Source of the DNA: Chalara sp. BL73
Lineage: Eukaryota; Ascomycota; Leotiomycetes; Helotiales
DNA: 64,000 nucleotides
Reading direction: 5' to 3'
Assembly (NCBI GenBank): GCA_918026815.1
Contig: CAKJVC010000202.1
Coordinates: 310,001 to 374,000 of the forward strand
Both the position numbers and the translations under genes were made by a program. Under the pieces are notes generated by a model, which worked only from the letters and a program-made list of their open reading frames with translations, did no database searches and was not told where the DNA came from. How positions within the stretch are numbered: position 1 is the stretch's first letter; each line of letters begins with the position of its first letter. Positions 13,087-23,988 of this stretch are shown piece after piece.

Positions 13087-14059
13087 ATGTCTTCTCGTCA
13101 CTCCGGATCAAGTCGCCACCGATCGCACCAGTCTTCAAGAGCCTCTAACGAGAATCAGGAGGACCTTGTGGAACAGATCAAGACCATCGTTGCACTGCTT
13201 TACGAGGTAGTTTCTGATCGACCTTCTGAATGGGAAACCTATCTGCCTTCTGCTCGGTCTGCAATGACCGCACTCGATCATATCCGTTTTTTCCGGGACC
13301 CAGCTCGCTATGCTGAACAAGTCTGGATCATTCAGGGCCTTCAGGATTATGCCTATCATGATCCTGATAATGGTTGTATCCGGGATATTGTGGAGCATTG
13401 CCAAGCCTCATGGCTGCGAGTGCTTCGAAACTATCCAGATAGCGTAGATACTCTAGCCGGTAAGCTGTTAGATATTTCCCCTTTTTTTCAGAAAATATAG
13501 TATATACCCTTATCCAATAAAGCTAACTCAAATATACTGAACAAGGGCTGGGGAGTAACTGGCTTCTGAGGTCGCAAGCAACACTTGCAAGAATTCAGCG
13601 AGAGGAGGGAAATGATTCTGGCTCTAGTGGTGGAACAGGTTTGTGCACTCTATTTTCCCTAAGACATCCTTAGACAATAACGAAATTAAAATATATGAAG
13701 GATCAACGAACGACCCCCGAAGGCAAGGGCCTCTTTACGTTGAAGCTCGTGGCTATCTTCAGCCAGCCGTAGATTTCTACACTCGAGCGGTACGAGCCGC
13801 CGATGCCCTTGAAACCACCGGTGGGGACTTGCTATCCTCCGTAAGTTAATTCTTGAGCAATAAAAATATAATTTGACTGACGAATTTACAGGCCGCAGAA
13901 TCTCAGATGAGCTTAGGCAATGTAACTGCATCGCCAAGTGATGAACGATTCTTCACTCAGGCAATCCGGTTCCTCCGTCGTGCTGAAGCAATTCCGGGAT
14001 ACACTCTGAGCGTGTATATGCAGCAATATCTCAACGACTATGGGAGATACGTTTCTTAG
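13087..14059 (+). CDS. uncharacterised 257-residue helical protein
   Basis: Four exons, 13087-13459, 13546-13638, 13701-13840 and 13892-14059, join in frame to 257 residues. The first two introns use AAG acceptors, which are weaker than CAG/TAG but are the only ones that keep frame. The N-terminus is a short Ser/Arg/His-rich tail. The rest is predicted helical, with a Tyr/Trp-rich first half (VWIIQGLQDYAYHD, SWLRVLRNYPDS) and a second half whose spacing resembles TPR-like hairpins (GYLQPAVDFYTRAVRAADAL and AESQMSLGNV ... FLRRAEAIPGYTL). No signal peptide, membrane segment or catalytic motif is visible. I have an impression of similar hypothetical proteins in other ascomycetes but no function. 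The start has a purine at -3 (AAGATGT). Confidence 0.72.
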
Positions 14060-15060
14060 GCTTATTGTAGGCTTGGAATATGGGAATGAGAATGGGTATT
14101 GGATGAGGGAGTACTGGAACGAGCGATATGATATTTTTGGGAACTCATTTGAAAGATTTTGTTTTGCCTTTCTACCATTGTCTTATCAACTTACATCGAA
14201 GCTGGAAAAAACTATAGATTAGACTAGTATTCAATATACACGCTTATACACATTTGTTAGAATGCTTCATGCCATTCTTTATTTGCTCTCTTTTGTCCTT
14301 GCTATATTGGAAGTTCAGGGTTATCTGTTAGGCTCCATTGCGGAAGACATAGCTTTGCCCTAAGCCAGCGTCTTATCAATGACAAACTCACGTCAACACA
14401 CAAAGCCCCAACATCCGCTTGAAGCACGGTGGCAGCACATCCCAGTCTCATAAGATTCTTACATGAAACGCCGTAGCCAAGACGGTGTGATTTTAAGGAA
14501 ATAGAACATACGTTGCTAATATGTAACACTTTGCAATCGAAAAATATGAAGTAAATTTTCGAACTGGCAACATACGAAACAGCCCCCAAGAAACTTCAGC
14601 ACAGGGGACAGGACAGGAAAATCCGTCTAGAAGCAGTTGCTGATCTGACCAGTGGTCATCTTCAGCCCTATTGCTTATCGTTGCTGGGATATTGAGACTG
14701 TATCAGACTGGAGAACGGGGCCAAACACGGTGCGTTCCTGCAGAACGCCTTTACCTCTGAGCCAACGTTTGGATCTTTGTCCCCTGAAGAACTTCAATCC
14801 TTGGTAGGATCGCTAAAAAACGTGTAGGTGAGGAGGAAGCTTATAACCGAGAATCACGAGATGAAAAGTGGGCCTTTGAAGTGCATTGTTTGCCTGACTT
14901 TCTCTCAGGCAAAACATCCCAGCCCAGTTATCTTAACGACCAGCCATGGAGCTTGATGAGATAGAACTCACTCACAGTTCATGCGATTGCCCACAATCTA
15001 ACCTCCAAGTTTCAATCTCGCAATTCCCACTCCCGTCATAAGTAGGAGAAAATTTCAATC
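14060..15060. other. intergenic region before EMC6
   Basis: It is the 3' flank of the 257-residue gene and the promoter of EMC6. A short minus-strand open frame (14302-14589) lacks motifs. No other feature was seen. Confidence 0.6.
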
Positions 15061-15619
15061 ATGCTCACTGAACGGGAATTGCAAATTAGCCCGATTGCGC
15101 AGGATTCAGTAATCCATAATACCAAGGTTGGTTCCGTCCCTCCACCTCGATATTCCATCGATTTGAGGCTTGAAGCTCCAGATATCTGTCACATTGAGTG
15201 GCCTATGGGATTCCCGCAATTTCTGCGTAGCAATCATTGCCACGCGCCCCCAATTGTCAACTACATGACTAACACACTTCCTCTTCCCAATCCTCCTGTC
15301 ATCCAACGCTAACTCTTCTATCAACCAGGTTCTCACAACCCTTCGCGGTCTCACTGCCTCACTTTTTGGCGTAGGTGCTGGCATCCTTGGGCTGGAGTCC
15401 TACCCAGGCTTTATATTCTACCTCGTTTTCTCCCTGCTTACGAGCGCGCTTGTCTACGCCTTCCGAGTCCGGCCCGCCATTTCGCAGGATATCAGCGAAC
15501 AAGCGAGTCTGAAACGATACTTCAGAGGGAGCATGGAGCTCTGGACGGGGGGACTATTCGACGGGCTTAGTGGTTTTGTCTTGACCTGGACCTTATTTTA
15601 TGGTTTAGTCCGAGCATAG
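15061..15619 (+). CDS. EMC6: ER membrane protein complex subunit 6
   Basis: Exons 15061-15126 and 15329-15619 join at phase 0 to 118 residues. The 202-nt intron (GTTGGT donor, GCTAAC branch, CAACCAG acceptor) is the longest recognised in the window. Emc6 is a core subunit of the ER membrane complex, which inserts and chaperones multi-pass membrane proteins. The protein shows the short N-terminal tail (ERELQISPIAQDSV.HN), then LTASLFGVGAGILGLES and a second hydrophobic segment (FIFYLVFSLLTSALVYAF). The C-terminal element ends in DGLSGFVLTWTLFYGL, typical of fungal Emc6. The length is as expected (about 110). The intron can also be read as an open frame, which would give a wrong 83-aa protein. 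Confidence 0.9.
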
Positions 15620-16691
15620 GATGGCTGTGAAGCCAGCTCCCTCATGAATAATTGGCTCTGATGCCTGTCCTATGCTGGCTTTGGTCTCTTCTGGACAACA
15701 CATGTGATCGGCCCCCCATGCCGGACAGAAAGGAAGAGAGGTTGAGGAAGATGTCAGACGTGAGACGGGGCTGTGTATGGAAAGGAAATCTCACCAAAGA
15801 TGATTATTGAATGGTATTAGCATGAAGTGGGCTGTTGATGGTACACGGCAAAAAGTATACGTCCGTGACTGCCCGGATATAACAGTTTGACTGCCATGCA
15901 AAATAGGTACGAGCGTGAAGTTCTTCAGACGCCCGATGTCAGATCTAGCTGTGGGAGAGGCTGAGACGGCCCAACGTATAGCCCCTTTTATTTTGGCAAA
16001 ACAGCTTATGGTTGAAACATTTCATGTAATTGTATGAGATCCGTATTAGTGCACCAAGGAGACTAGTAGCAGAATACACAAATATCTCAATCACATGTAC
16101 TGGAAGCATTGCCACCCTTCTGTATGCTTTTCCGTGCCGCTTTTTCCAGCAGCTTTTTCATTGTTCTACTTAAGGTTCCTTCCGAAAAGGAGATTTTTAA
16201 AATTTCTGTCTATCCTGGTCTCGGTCAAGTCTTCACACACGATATTTCCAATATCTGGTCTACCGAGTTTTCGGTAAGCAGTGCCGTACTGGTCTTTACT
16301 CGTGGAAATATGATATGATCCATGAGCCCCTGTGATCATTCAATGTGAAATTAAAATATATTTAGAACCCCAGTTGTTCATTTCTAGTAGCACATGTGTT
16401 GAGTATTCTATGATATTGGCCATGGTTTATTAGTTACATAACGAACAGGGTGCAAGCTGACTGAAAGAATATCAGACTAAAATTCACAGAAGAAATGAGA
16501 GAAGAAGCAAAGAAACCGATTTCTCCTAAGTCCATCTTTCAGCCCTACAGGTGGTAAATCTCATAAATGTGGGTAACAGTGACGGTTCGGGAAGCGGTGT
16601 CTTGACATATCTCGTGCAACATCAGACCACTTTAACATGTCATTCCCAACGTGAAGCCGTTCCGAAAATTGCTCCGTAGCATTTTCGGCAC
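15620..16691. other. intergenic region, EMC6 to FAD monooxygenase
   Basis: About 1.07 kb with short overlapping frames only (16095-16318 +), judged to be chance. It should include the EMC6 terminator and the promoter of the monooxygenase. No motif was recognised. Confidence 0.6.
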
Positions 16692-18293
16692 TTGAATGTT
16701 ACTTTAAGGGAAACGTTCCCCAGTGGCCAAAATGCCAATTTCTCGGTTATCAAGAATACCAAGATGCCATCCACAATGCCTTCTCCTATGCCTCCCAAAT
16801 CTTCCTGTTCCTCGGGCACAAGCTGTGAGTCAAATCTTACATCAAAGTCCACACGGTGCTCAAATTCTCCGTACCGAATCGCGGTGATCGGAGGAGGGAT
16901 CGCGGGGCTGACCTTAGGACAATTGCTCTGTAACTTTGAAGATGTAGAGATCATAGTTTATGAGCGTAGCAAAGACTCGATAGACCGGTTGTTCGGGTAC
17001 CGGGTGATGCTTTCAGCGCCGGTGTTGGTGAATCTGAAAGCTAATTTGAGGAAAGAAGTATGGAATGGGATCATGGCTAGTATAGGGGTGCAACCGGAGA
17101 ATGGGCAGGAGCTGTCTTTTATGAAAAGGTATACTCATTATTCACTTAATGCTCAGTGATTGGGAAGCTGACGAGGAACAGCAATGGGATGAAAATGTTT
17201 ACGTTTGACCCAGATGAGATCCGTGATCAGTTCTCAGTTTCAAGGTGGAAGCTGAGGGAGGCATTGCTCCATAAATCTGAGCGGTTCGTCAGATTTGGCA
17301 AGAGTTTCAAGAGATATGAGAGACTGCCGGGTGGATCCCTCAAGGTCGTCTTTGAGGATGAGACGACCGAGGAGTGTGACTTCCTAGTTGGTGCGGATGG
17401 GATTGGCAGTCGAGTGAGGAAGCAACTTATTCCATATGCGTCATTCGCGCAGTCAAATGTTGCTGTGATATATTTCAAGATAGCCTTGACGCCGGAGACG
17501 TTTGAGCTTCTTCCCACTCAGTCTGGAAGCGGAGTCATGGTAAATTCCATTGTTTCTTCTTGAGACTGCTCTAACATCATATCTTCACGTCAGGCATTCT
17601 GCAGCCAGAATCAAAACCTGATTGTCCATTCGTGGATGAATCCTCGCAAGAAATGGGCAACAAAGTATGACGAGTACGACATCGTAGCTGACGAATCGTT
17701 TATCATGTTCGGATATGGCAGCCCTATAGACCGCTTTCGCAACCAAAGTAAAGCACCGGACAAGCTCTCCTCAGAAGAACTGAGACAGGAGTGTATTGAC
17801 CGGGCGAAAGCGGATCTGAATATGCATCCAGATTTTGTAACAATGGCTGAGAAATGTATCCTCAACACTGCGTACATTCATATGGTGAGAGACACCAAGG
17901 CGATTAAGCCTTGGAGCTCGGATTGCGTGACGCTGATTGGGGATGCAGTGTTTAAGTAAGCTTGGGTTATTGTTCTATGAAGTTAGCTCTGATTCTGATT
18001 TGCATAGTATTTCGACGATGTTGGGGAAGGGGGCGAACTGTGCCTTGCTCGACACAATAGCTGTGGCAGAAGCATTACAGCCTACATCCATGTTCGCACC
18101 ATACTCGAGGAGAACACGACTGCAAAAAGCTGTGGTTGGGAACGTGGAGCGGAGGCAGAGGGAGAGGCGTCGGGGAAAGATGGTGCAGAATATGGTATAT
18201 TTCGGGGATAATACATTCAAGGAGTTCTGCAGGAAGCATGGGTTGAAAATGGCACTGGGTTTGGTTGAGGACAATGATGCATGGAGAGCTTGA
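16692..18293 (+). CDS. FAD-dependent monooxygenase (PHBH / salicylate-hydroxylase-like fold)
   Basis: Four exons, 16692-17128, 17182-17539, 17594-17955 and 18008-18293, give 480 residues. Starting at the Met at 16764 instead gives 456 and removes a non-conserved leader. The FAD-binding Rossmann signature is IAVIGGGIAGLTLGQLL. A mid-protein DFLVGADGIGSRVRKQL block corresponds to the DG motif, and LIGDAVFN is the GD motif that contacts the flavin ribityl chain. The C-terminal helix region carries many Arg residues. Such enzymes use NAD(P)H and O2 to hydroxylate or epoxidise small aromatic or polyketide-like substrates; the substrate cannot be read here. No biosynthetic gene lies beside it. The motif GDAVFN replaces the commoner GDAAH, as in several fungal members. 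The N-terminal Ser/Pro/Met-rich extension is suspect. Confidence 0.83.
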
Positions 18294-18631
18294 ATGAGGG
18301 ACGGTAGAGGAAGAGAAACTATGATTGAAGAAAACAGCATAGCGGGCGGATCTAGAAGGTAGAAAGAGTTGGCATAAATGCACTTCAGTGTGCAGAGCAT
18401 AATAACACAAATGGACCATTAATCCAGTTGCTCCCAGGATAGACATTAAATACAGACAGATAGAAAGCATAAGCGATTCCTACACCTGTGGGGCTTTCCA
18501 AAATGTTATTGTACCTATACAGCACAAAATAGTCCTGGAAATCAGGGATTAGGTGGCAAGGTATATCCTATGATCTATTTGTCGAAGGCTTCAAAAGCAT
18601 GCTCTATGGTTCGATCACGACGACCTCGACA
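18294..18631. other. convergent 3' intergenic region
   Basis: It separates the 3' ends of the FAD monooxygenase and the kinetochore-type gene. Nothing beyond presumed terminators was seen. Confidence 0.6.
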
Positions 18632-19668
18632 TCAATCATCAATTATTGCTCCGAAATCGATGAGTCGTAATTTCGTAGCATCCTTAGGATGAAATTGTGC
18701 GACCTTTGACCGAACAAGGAACCTTGATGCCGCAGACTCCTTCTCTAGTTCAACATACTGTCCGGGTCCATTGCCCTCTGCTTCAACAAGACTGTTGAGA
18801 AGCTGCTCTGTCAGATCTCGTACCTCTGCACCCGCAGCGTCTTTCTCACTGCGTGGTTCTGGTGTCTCATCACCGTCTGCATTATGCTGCGGGCCCCAGA
18901 TCTGATCAATGCGTCGTTGTTGGCTGTCCTTATTGACGTTCTTGCTTGGCTTCTTAGCTTTTCCTTGGCTACTGAAGCCAGCTTCAAGCATCTCCTCATC
19001 AACGTCGAGTATCCCACCCACAACTGGTCCCCCTAGCTCTTCAGCTGCAAGCATAGCTGCTAAATGCTCATCGATGAATTCGTTGAACGCTTTTACTAGG
19101 TTGCCGGTCCCGGTATCGTACCGATTTTTCTTTTGCTTCAGCTCCCGAATAGTGTCTTTAGCAACCTGTGAAGAGGACTTTTGGGTGCGCTCTAACCTCT
19201 CCCTTTTAAGAGATGCGACGCGATCTTGTAGACCCGCCTGAATGAGTTTTGCATCTTTCAGGTCAGACTGCTCTTTCCCTAGCTGCTTCTGCAATTTCTG
19301 GAGTTCGCTCCCTTTGGATACAATGCAAGCTTGGGTTTCCTTGATGCACGTGTCCGTGACACGAAGCGCAAGCAGCGCGGCGGTTGGTGAATCCGAGTTT
19401 GGTAAATATGGTTCACTTGGAGTGACGGACTCATAGGCGGCCTTGAGAGCACGTAGCTGCTGTAAATGGGCTTTTACATCTGAAGATGGCTGAGGCTCAA
19501 TGGTGGTTGATGAAGCCCGGAGCTGAAGTTGGTGTTAGGTGCAATGCAAAAAGACTCATGGTACAGGATTACAACCTTTTCTAGTACATCTTCCTGCTCT
19601 TTCACCCTAGCCTGAAGCTTCTCTAGGGTACGTTCTACACGCGCATTTATTTGAGACTCCATGCTCAT
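18632..19668 (-). CDS. probable kinetochore protein, CENP-K/Sim4-like
   Basis: Two exons, 19668-19576 and 19522-18632, are joined by a 53-nt intron (GTTGTA donor, CTAAC branch, TTCAG acceptor) and give 327 residues. The protein is mostly coiled coil: an N-terminal heptad-like region, a linker with LPNSDSPTAALLALRVTDTC, then a long basic coiled coil (QKQLGKEQSDLKDAKL, VASLKRERLE). The C-terminal region has FIDEHLAAMLAAEELGGPVVG, a basic AKKPSKN patch and RRIDQIWG. This layout reminds me of fungal CENP-K (Sim4) of the inner-kinetochore CCAN. That name is a memory match, not an alignment. The true start is uncertain: the frame stays open upstream to a non-ATG codon and a short 5' exon could exist. 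Confidence 0.6.
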
Positions 19669-20597
19669 ATAAGGCTGGTCTGAAACGGACGCCTCGGGCA
19701 CAGGATCTCTAATCACGGGCCAGCTATTTGAGTAAGCTCTCTAGGACAGCAGTCTTTCCACAGGAGTCATCCGATTCTGTATGGAGCAGCCACACTACAC
19801 AGCGTAGACAAATGTTGCCGACTTTGATCACAGATTCAGCATGTACTCTAAATCGCAAATTTAGAGAAACGCGTTACAACGCGCCACAGTTTAACAGTCA
19901 CGTGAGTGACACTAACCCGTAATTGAAACAAATTGGAGGTGCCAAGAGATCAAGCTCTCGCTTTCAGAAACCAAAAGCTTTAATCTACAGCGCAACACTA
20001 CTCACCTCGCTCTTCCCTCCAAGCTTCTTCATCACCACACACCCCTTTTCTACAATCTTGTAATTTTGGCACCGCCCGGCTCCTGAGTTCTTTCCCTAAT
20101 ATTTCTGGTCACTGAACACACAGCTAGCTCGACGCCGTCCATCAGCATCAACTCAACAGCCCGCTTCATCATTAACATAGCTGCCGCACCCGAAACGAGA
20201 CAACGCAACAGCTCAAGCACAAGGCAATCTTTCATCGGCCGAAGGTATATAACAAGGGACACGAAGGTGTTTTGATCATTTAGAAGGACTCCCCAAGGTT
20301 TGAGCAAAGGTTCACCTCCCAATCATCGCCCTCAAGCCTTACTCCTACCTATTACAAGTCTGCAGAGTTTCTCTACAGATTTGTCTTTTCAAGATCACTT
20401 CCTCTTCCCTTCTTCGACCTCTCTTCTCTTCTCAACAACCCCCGTTCAAGCACACGCTCTACTCCTCTCCGATCACCAACACCAGCAAGTTTTCCTTCGA
20501 AGACCCCCAAGGTGTACATAATCGAAATTCAAAAGCTTATTCTCGACTTCCTCCCCGACCGCATTCCCAACCCAAGTGAAGATTAACAATAGCAAAT
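19669..20597. other. divergent promoter region
   Basis: It is shared by the kinetochore-type gene (minus) and the KH-domain gene (plus). CT-rich stretches at about 20290-20480 look like the pyrimidine-rich leader common upstream of fungal genes. Minus-strand open frames here are judged chance. Confidence 0.55.
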
Positions 20598-22050
20598 ATG
20601 TCTGCCTCACCCCCAACAGTTCCAATTCACTCAGCAAAGCGCCCCCTCGAAGACCCCTCTTCTCCATCTGCCCCCACCGACCAACCTGATGCAAAACGTC
20701 CTGCACTTGACAAGGGAGATGCAGTTGGTGAACTGCCTGTCGTTAGCTCTAATGGCGTTAAGCCAGAATCTCCAAATGACACAAAGGATGTACAGGGAGA
20801 TATAGTGGTCTCAGATGCTATTTCACAGTCAATTGAAAGCACTGAAAACTCAGCTAGAGGACCAAGCACAAGCTCGAATATGCCACACGACGAAAGTGGC
20901 TGGATTCATATCCGTGCTGTCATCACTAGTGCTGAAGCAGCAACTGTCATCGGCAAAGGGGGTGAGAATGTTTCACAGGTTCGAAAGTTATCTGGTGCGA
21001 AGTGCACAGTGAGCGATTATCAAAAGGGTGCAGTAGAAAGAATTCTTACTGTTAGTGGCGGCGTTGATGCTGTAGCTAAGGTATGCATTGATCTCTATAC
21101 ATCTTAAAAATACTTTCTAATAATCACAGGCTTTTGGTCTCATCATTCGCACACTCAACAATGAACCTATCGACGCAGCTTCCAATGCCAATTCAAAGAC
21201 TTACCCTCTACGGCTCCTCGTTCCCCACGTCCTTATTGGTGCTATCATTGGCAAAGCAGGTATTCGAATTCGGGAGATTCAGGAAGCTTCCGGCGCCCGC
21301 CTGAACGCTTCTGATGGATGTCTCCCCCTTTCTACAGAGCGATCCCTTGTTGTTCTCGGTGTCGCAGATGCCGTCCATATTGCAACCTACTATGTTGGCA
21401 GCACTTTATTTGAGCAGCTCTCTGAGAGATTCGGAGGTCCATCAGCATCTGCTTATGCTTCTCGAAGTGGTGGACCAGCCGGAGTTGTTCCTGGAGGCAT
21501 GCAAGTCGTGCCATATGTCCCCCAACCAGCTGGTGGAAGTTACGGCCATCCAGATCATCATCGCGGTCGCATCGATCGTGGTGTAACTCATCATACCCCA
21601 AGCAATAACTATGGCCAACCAGCCTATCAAGGTCAAGTCCCCCAGCAACAACAAGCTGCTGTACCGGTTCATTATGGCGGAACACAGCCTGCGGCTGGAG
21701 GATATGGTGGCGTTGGACCACAGCAACCGCAGCTTGGTGGACATGGTGGAGCTCAAGCGCACGCTGGTCCAGTAGCCCAACCAATGCCTGGTGTCATTCC
21801 CGGACAACCATTGACTCAGCAGATTTTCATCCCTAATGATATGGTTGGAGCTATCATTGGCAAAGGTGGTGCAAAGATCAATGAAATCCGCCAGCTTAGT
21901 GGAAGTGTGATCAAGATCAATGAACCACAGGACAATAGCAATGAGAGATTGGTCACCATCACTGGGACTGCTGAGTGCAACCAAATGGCTCTATACATGC
22001 TATATTCAAGACTTGGTCAGAACGCTACCCAGACTGCCCCCCAAAAATAA
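20598..22050 (+). CDS. triple-KH-domain RNA-binding protein (Rnc1/Pbp2/PCBP-like)
   Basis: Exons 20598-21080 and 21130-22050 (49-nt phase-0 intron GTATGC..CACAG) give 467 residues. Three KH domains are visible with intact RNA-binding loops: GKGG at about residues 119-122, GKAG at 202-205 and GKGG at 405-408. The N-terminal 95 residues are disordered, with two short KRP-type basic patches (AKRPLED, AKRPALD) that could act as nuclear signals. Domains 2 and 3 are separated by a long Gly/Gln/Pro/His-rich linker. Domain order and spacing match the poly(C)-binding / Rnc1 / Pbp2 group, which bind C-rich mRNA segments and affect mRNA stability or telomere-linked functions. Which paralogue this is cannot be settled here. 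Confidence 0.88.
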
Positions 22051-22599
22051 TCACCGTTCACTGGCTAATTTCCTTTCAGAGAGTGAGAAGCACCGTATTT
22101 GAGAGATCAATATTTGTTATGATGGGATTTATAGTTTGCTTATGGTTGCAGCGGCGCATTTCTTGGTGCTGGGGATATCAAAACATAATGATGCACCACG
22201 GTAGGAAGGGATACCTGAAGTTCTTCCACACTTCTCGGGTATTTGGACGGGTGAGGGTCTAGGTTTGCACCTAGTTTCGAAATACCATATGAATGAGATG
22301 CCTGCCAGAATTGCTTTCATACAGAGATGCGTGCTTCTGTTTACTTCGAAATTTGTTGATTTATAATTGTGCCTGGATTCATGACTTCGTACTACACGCG
22401 TTGCGGAGGTTGACATTGAAAGCCCCACTTAGCAGATAGATACAGGTGGAGATGGATGACAAAACACACATGACATCTTCTACATAACCATGCTGCAGGT
22501 CTCTGGTATCAAAACAACTTTTCAGATCTTGTTATATACCTTAAACCGAGATCACTTAATGCTCAGTTTCTGAATACTGCAGGCTCAGGGATTGTAGCA
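22051..22599. other. intergenic region
   Basis: It contains the 3' flank of the KH gene and the promoter of the next gene. Short frames only; nothing else was seen. Confidence 0.6.
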
Positions 22600-23390
22600 A
22601 TGGCGTACCCAGTCACGGAGATCGTTTACCTCACATTGAAGCCGTCTATCGACATCTCAGTCCCAGGGCCAGCGGCAGACATCTGGCACCAAACACTCAG
22701 CACCATCGCCGCGCAAGATGGCTACCGTGACGTCATCTACGGGACGCAGTTAGAGAATCCAAATATCTTGATGACGTTCATTCGTATATTCCCCCGCGTT
22801 CAACTCCGTGACAAGGGCGATGCTAACTACCCTCCATCAGATTGGACAAGCATAGATAGGCATCAAGCGTTCATCGACAGCGACATCTACGGGCCCTTCG
22901 CGAAAAACCTAAAGGGCATCGTGACGGACATCTACTTCCACCACTTCCGCCCCTCATCCTTTCCGCCGGCCCTCTTGATGGACGCGCCCGTCATCGAGGT
23001 CGCGACCTTCTACGACGTGGAGCCCGGGTTCCATGCGGCCGCGCAGGAATTCGGCCGGCAGCTGCAGGGTGGGAAGGCGGATGGGTATTTCGGCAACGTC
23101 GATGGCGAGGTGGTGGAGCGGGTTAGGCGGCGGAACGGCGACGGGGCGGAAGGCCCCGCCGTGGTGCTACTTATTGGGTGGGAGAGCAAGGAGGCCCACT
23201 TGAGGTTTCGGGAGACGCCGCTCTTTGCGGAGCATATTGGTTTGTTGAGGAAGGGGAATGGTGGAGTCGAGATAGTGAGTTTATGTTTTTTTTTTCGTTC
23301 CTTTTTTTTGGGTTAACTGTAGAGGAGAGGTGGGAATGGCGCTGATGAAAGATGCAGGTTCATGTTAAATTTACGAAGTTTGAGGGATGA
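22600..23390 (+). CDS. uncharacterised protein with dimeric alpha/beta-barrel (ABM-like) character
   Basis: Exon 22600-23274 is followed by a GTGAGT intron. A 33-nt terminal exon (23358-23390) encodes VHVKFTKFEG and restores a sensible end, giving 235 residues; without splicing the frame would run into a poly-Phe stretch encoded by intron Ts. Two halves each start with a strand-like segment (VTEIVYLTLKP; PVIEVATFYDVEPGF) and end with a W-S/T-S-x-E/R-x-H element (DWTSIDRHQAF; GWESKEAHLRFRET). This pattern suggests a duplicated antibiotic-biosynthesis-monooxygenase-like fold. Function is unknown. No secretion signal. The second half is markedly GC-rich compared with its surroundings (22930-23220). 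Confidence 0.72.
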
Positions 23391-23988
23391 GGATGTGAGC
23401 AGGACAGGTTAGGAATCTTGGGACTTGGGTCAGGGAGAGTCTGACGGGTTGAAGGGATGTGGAAGTTAGGCTGGAGACTGTGGTAGGATGCGAGAATTAG
23501 CAGTTCGAGGAAGCTGATGATTTGACGTATCATTGGTTTAATGACGTTAAGTGAATTTTTGTCCATGATGCCACTTTGGAAAATTGTACACGCTGTTTTT
23601 GGTAAGTCCGAATGGTGTTATCGGGAGGTTGAGGCCTCAACAAGTGATTATGGATTCAGAATGAGAAGACTTCGGAATTGTGGCCTGACATATGCCCTGA
23701 CCCTACAATCGGAATCTAGCGAAATATGGATCTAGGCCAAGCCAGATAGCTATAAAACAATCTCGAGGTTGGTATCTTTATTGAATTTGATTTCTGGGAC
23801 TATATGGCATCTGTCTGCTACTAATGGCTCGACTTGATCATGCCTCAAAACTCGTGTACAGCTCACATTGGACCGTTACATATGCAAAGTTACCTCCGAC
23901 CGCAACTATTCCTTATAAAACTCCACTATAGTATCCTTCAATGCCGCAAAAATCGCAGTCAAAATAAATGCAAAGCATGGAGGACTAC
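23391..23988. other. convergent intergenic region
   Basis: It lies between the 3' ends of the ABM-like gene and the REG1-like gene. Only short, motif-free frames were seen. Confidence 0.6.

Noticed and set aside
15061..15312. 83-codon open frame as a stand-alone protein
   Set aside because: Only its first 22 codons are real; the rest is intron, and the proper second exon completes Emc6.
16692..23390. possible secondary-metabolite cluster (FAD monooxygenase plus ABM-like protein)
   Set aside because: The two are separated by kinetochore-type and KH RNA-binding genes, and no backbone synthase, transporter or cluster regulator is present.
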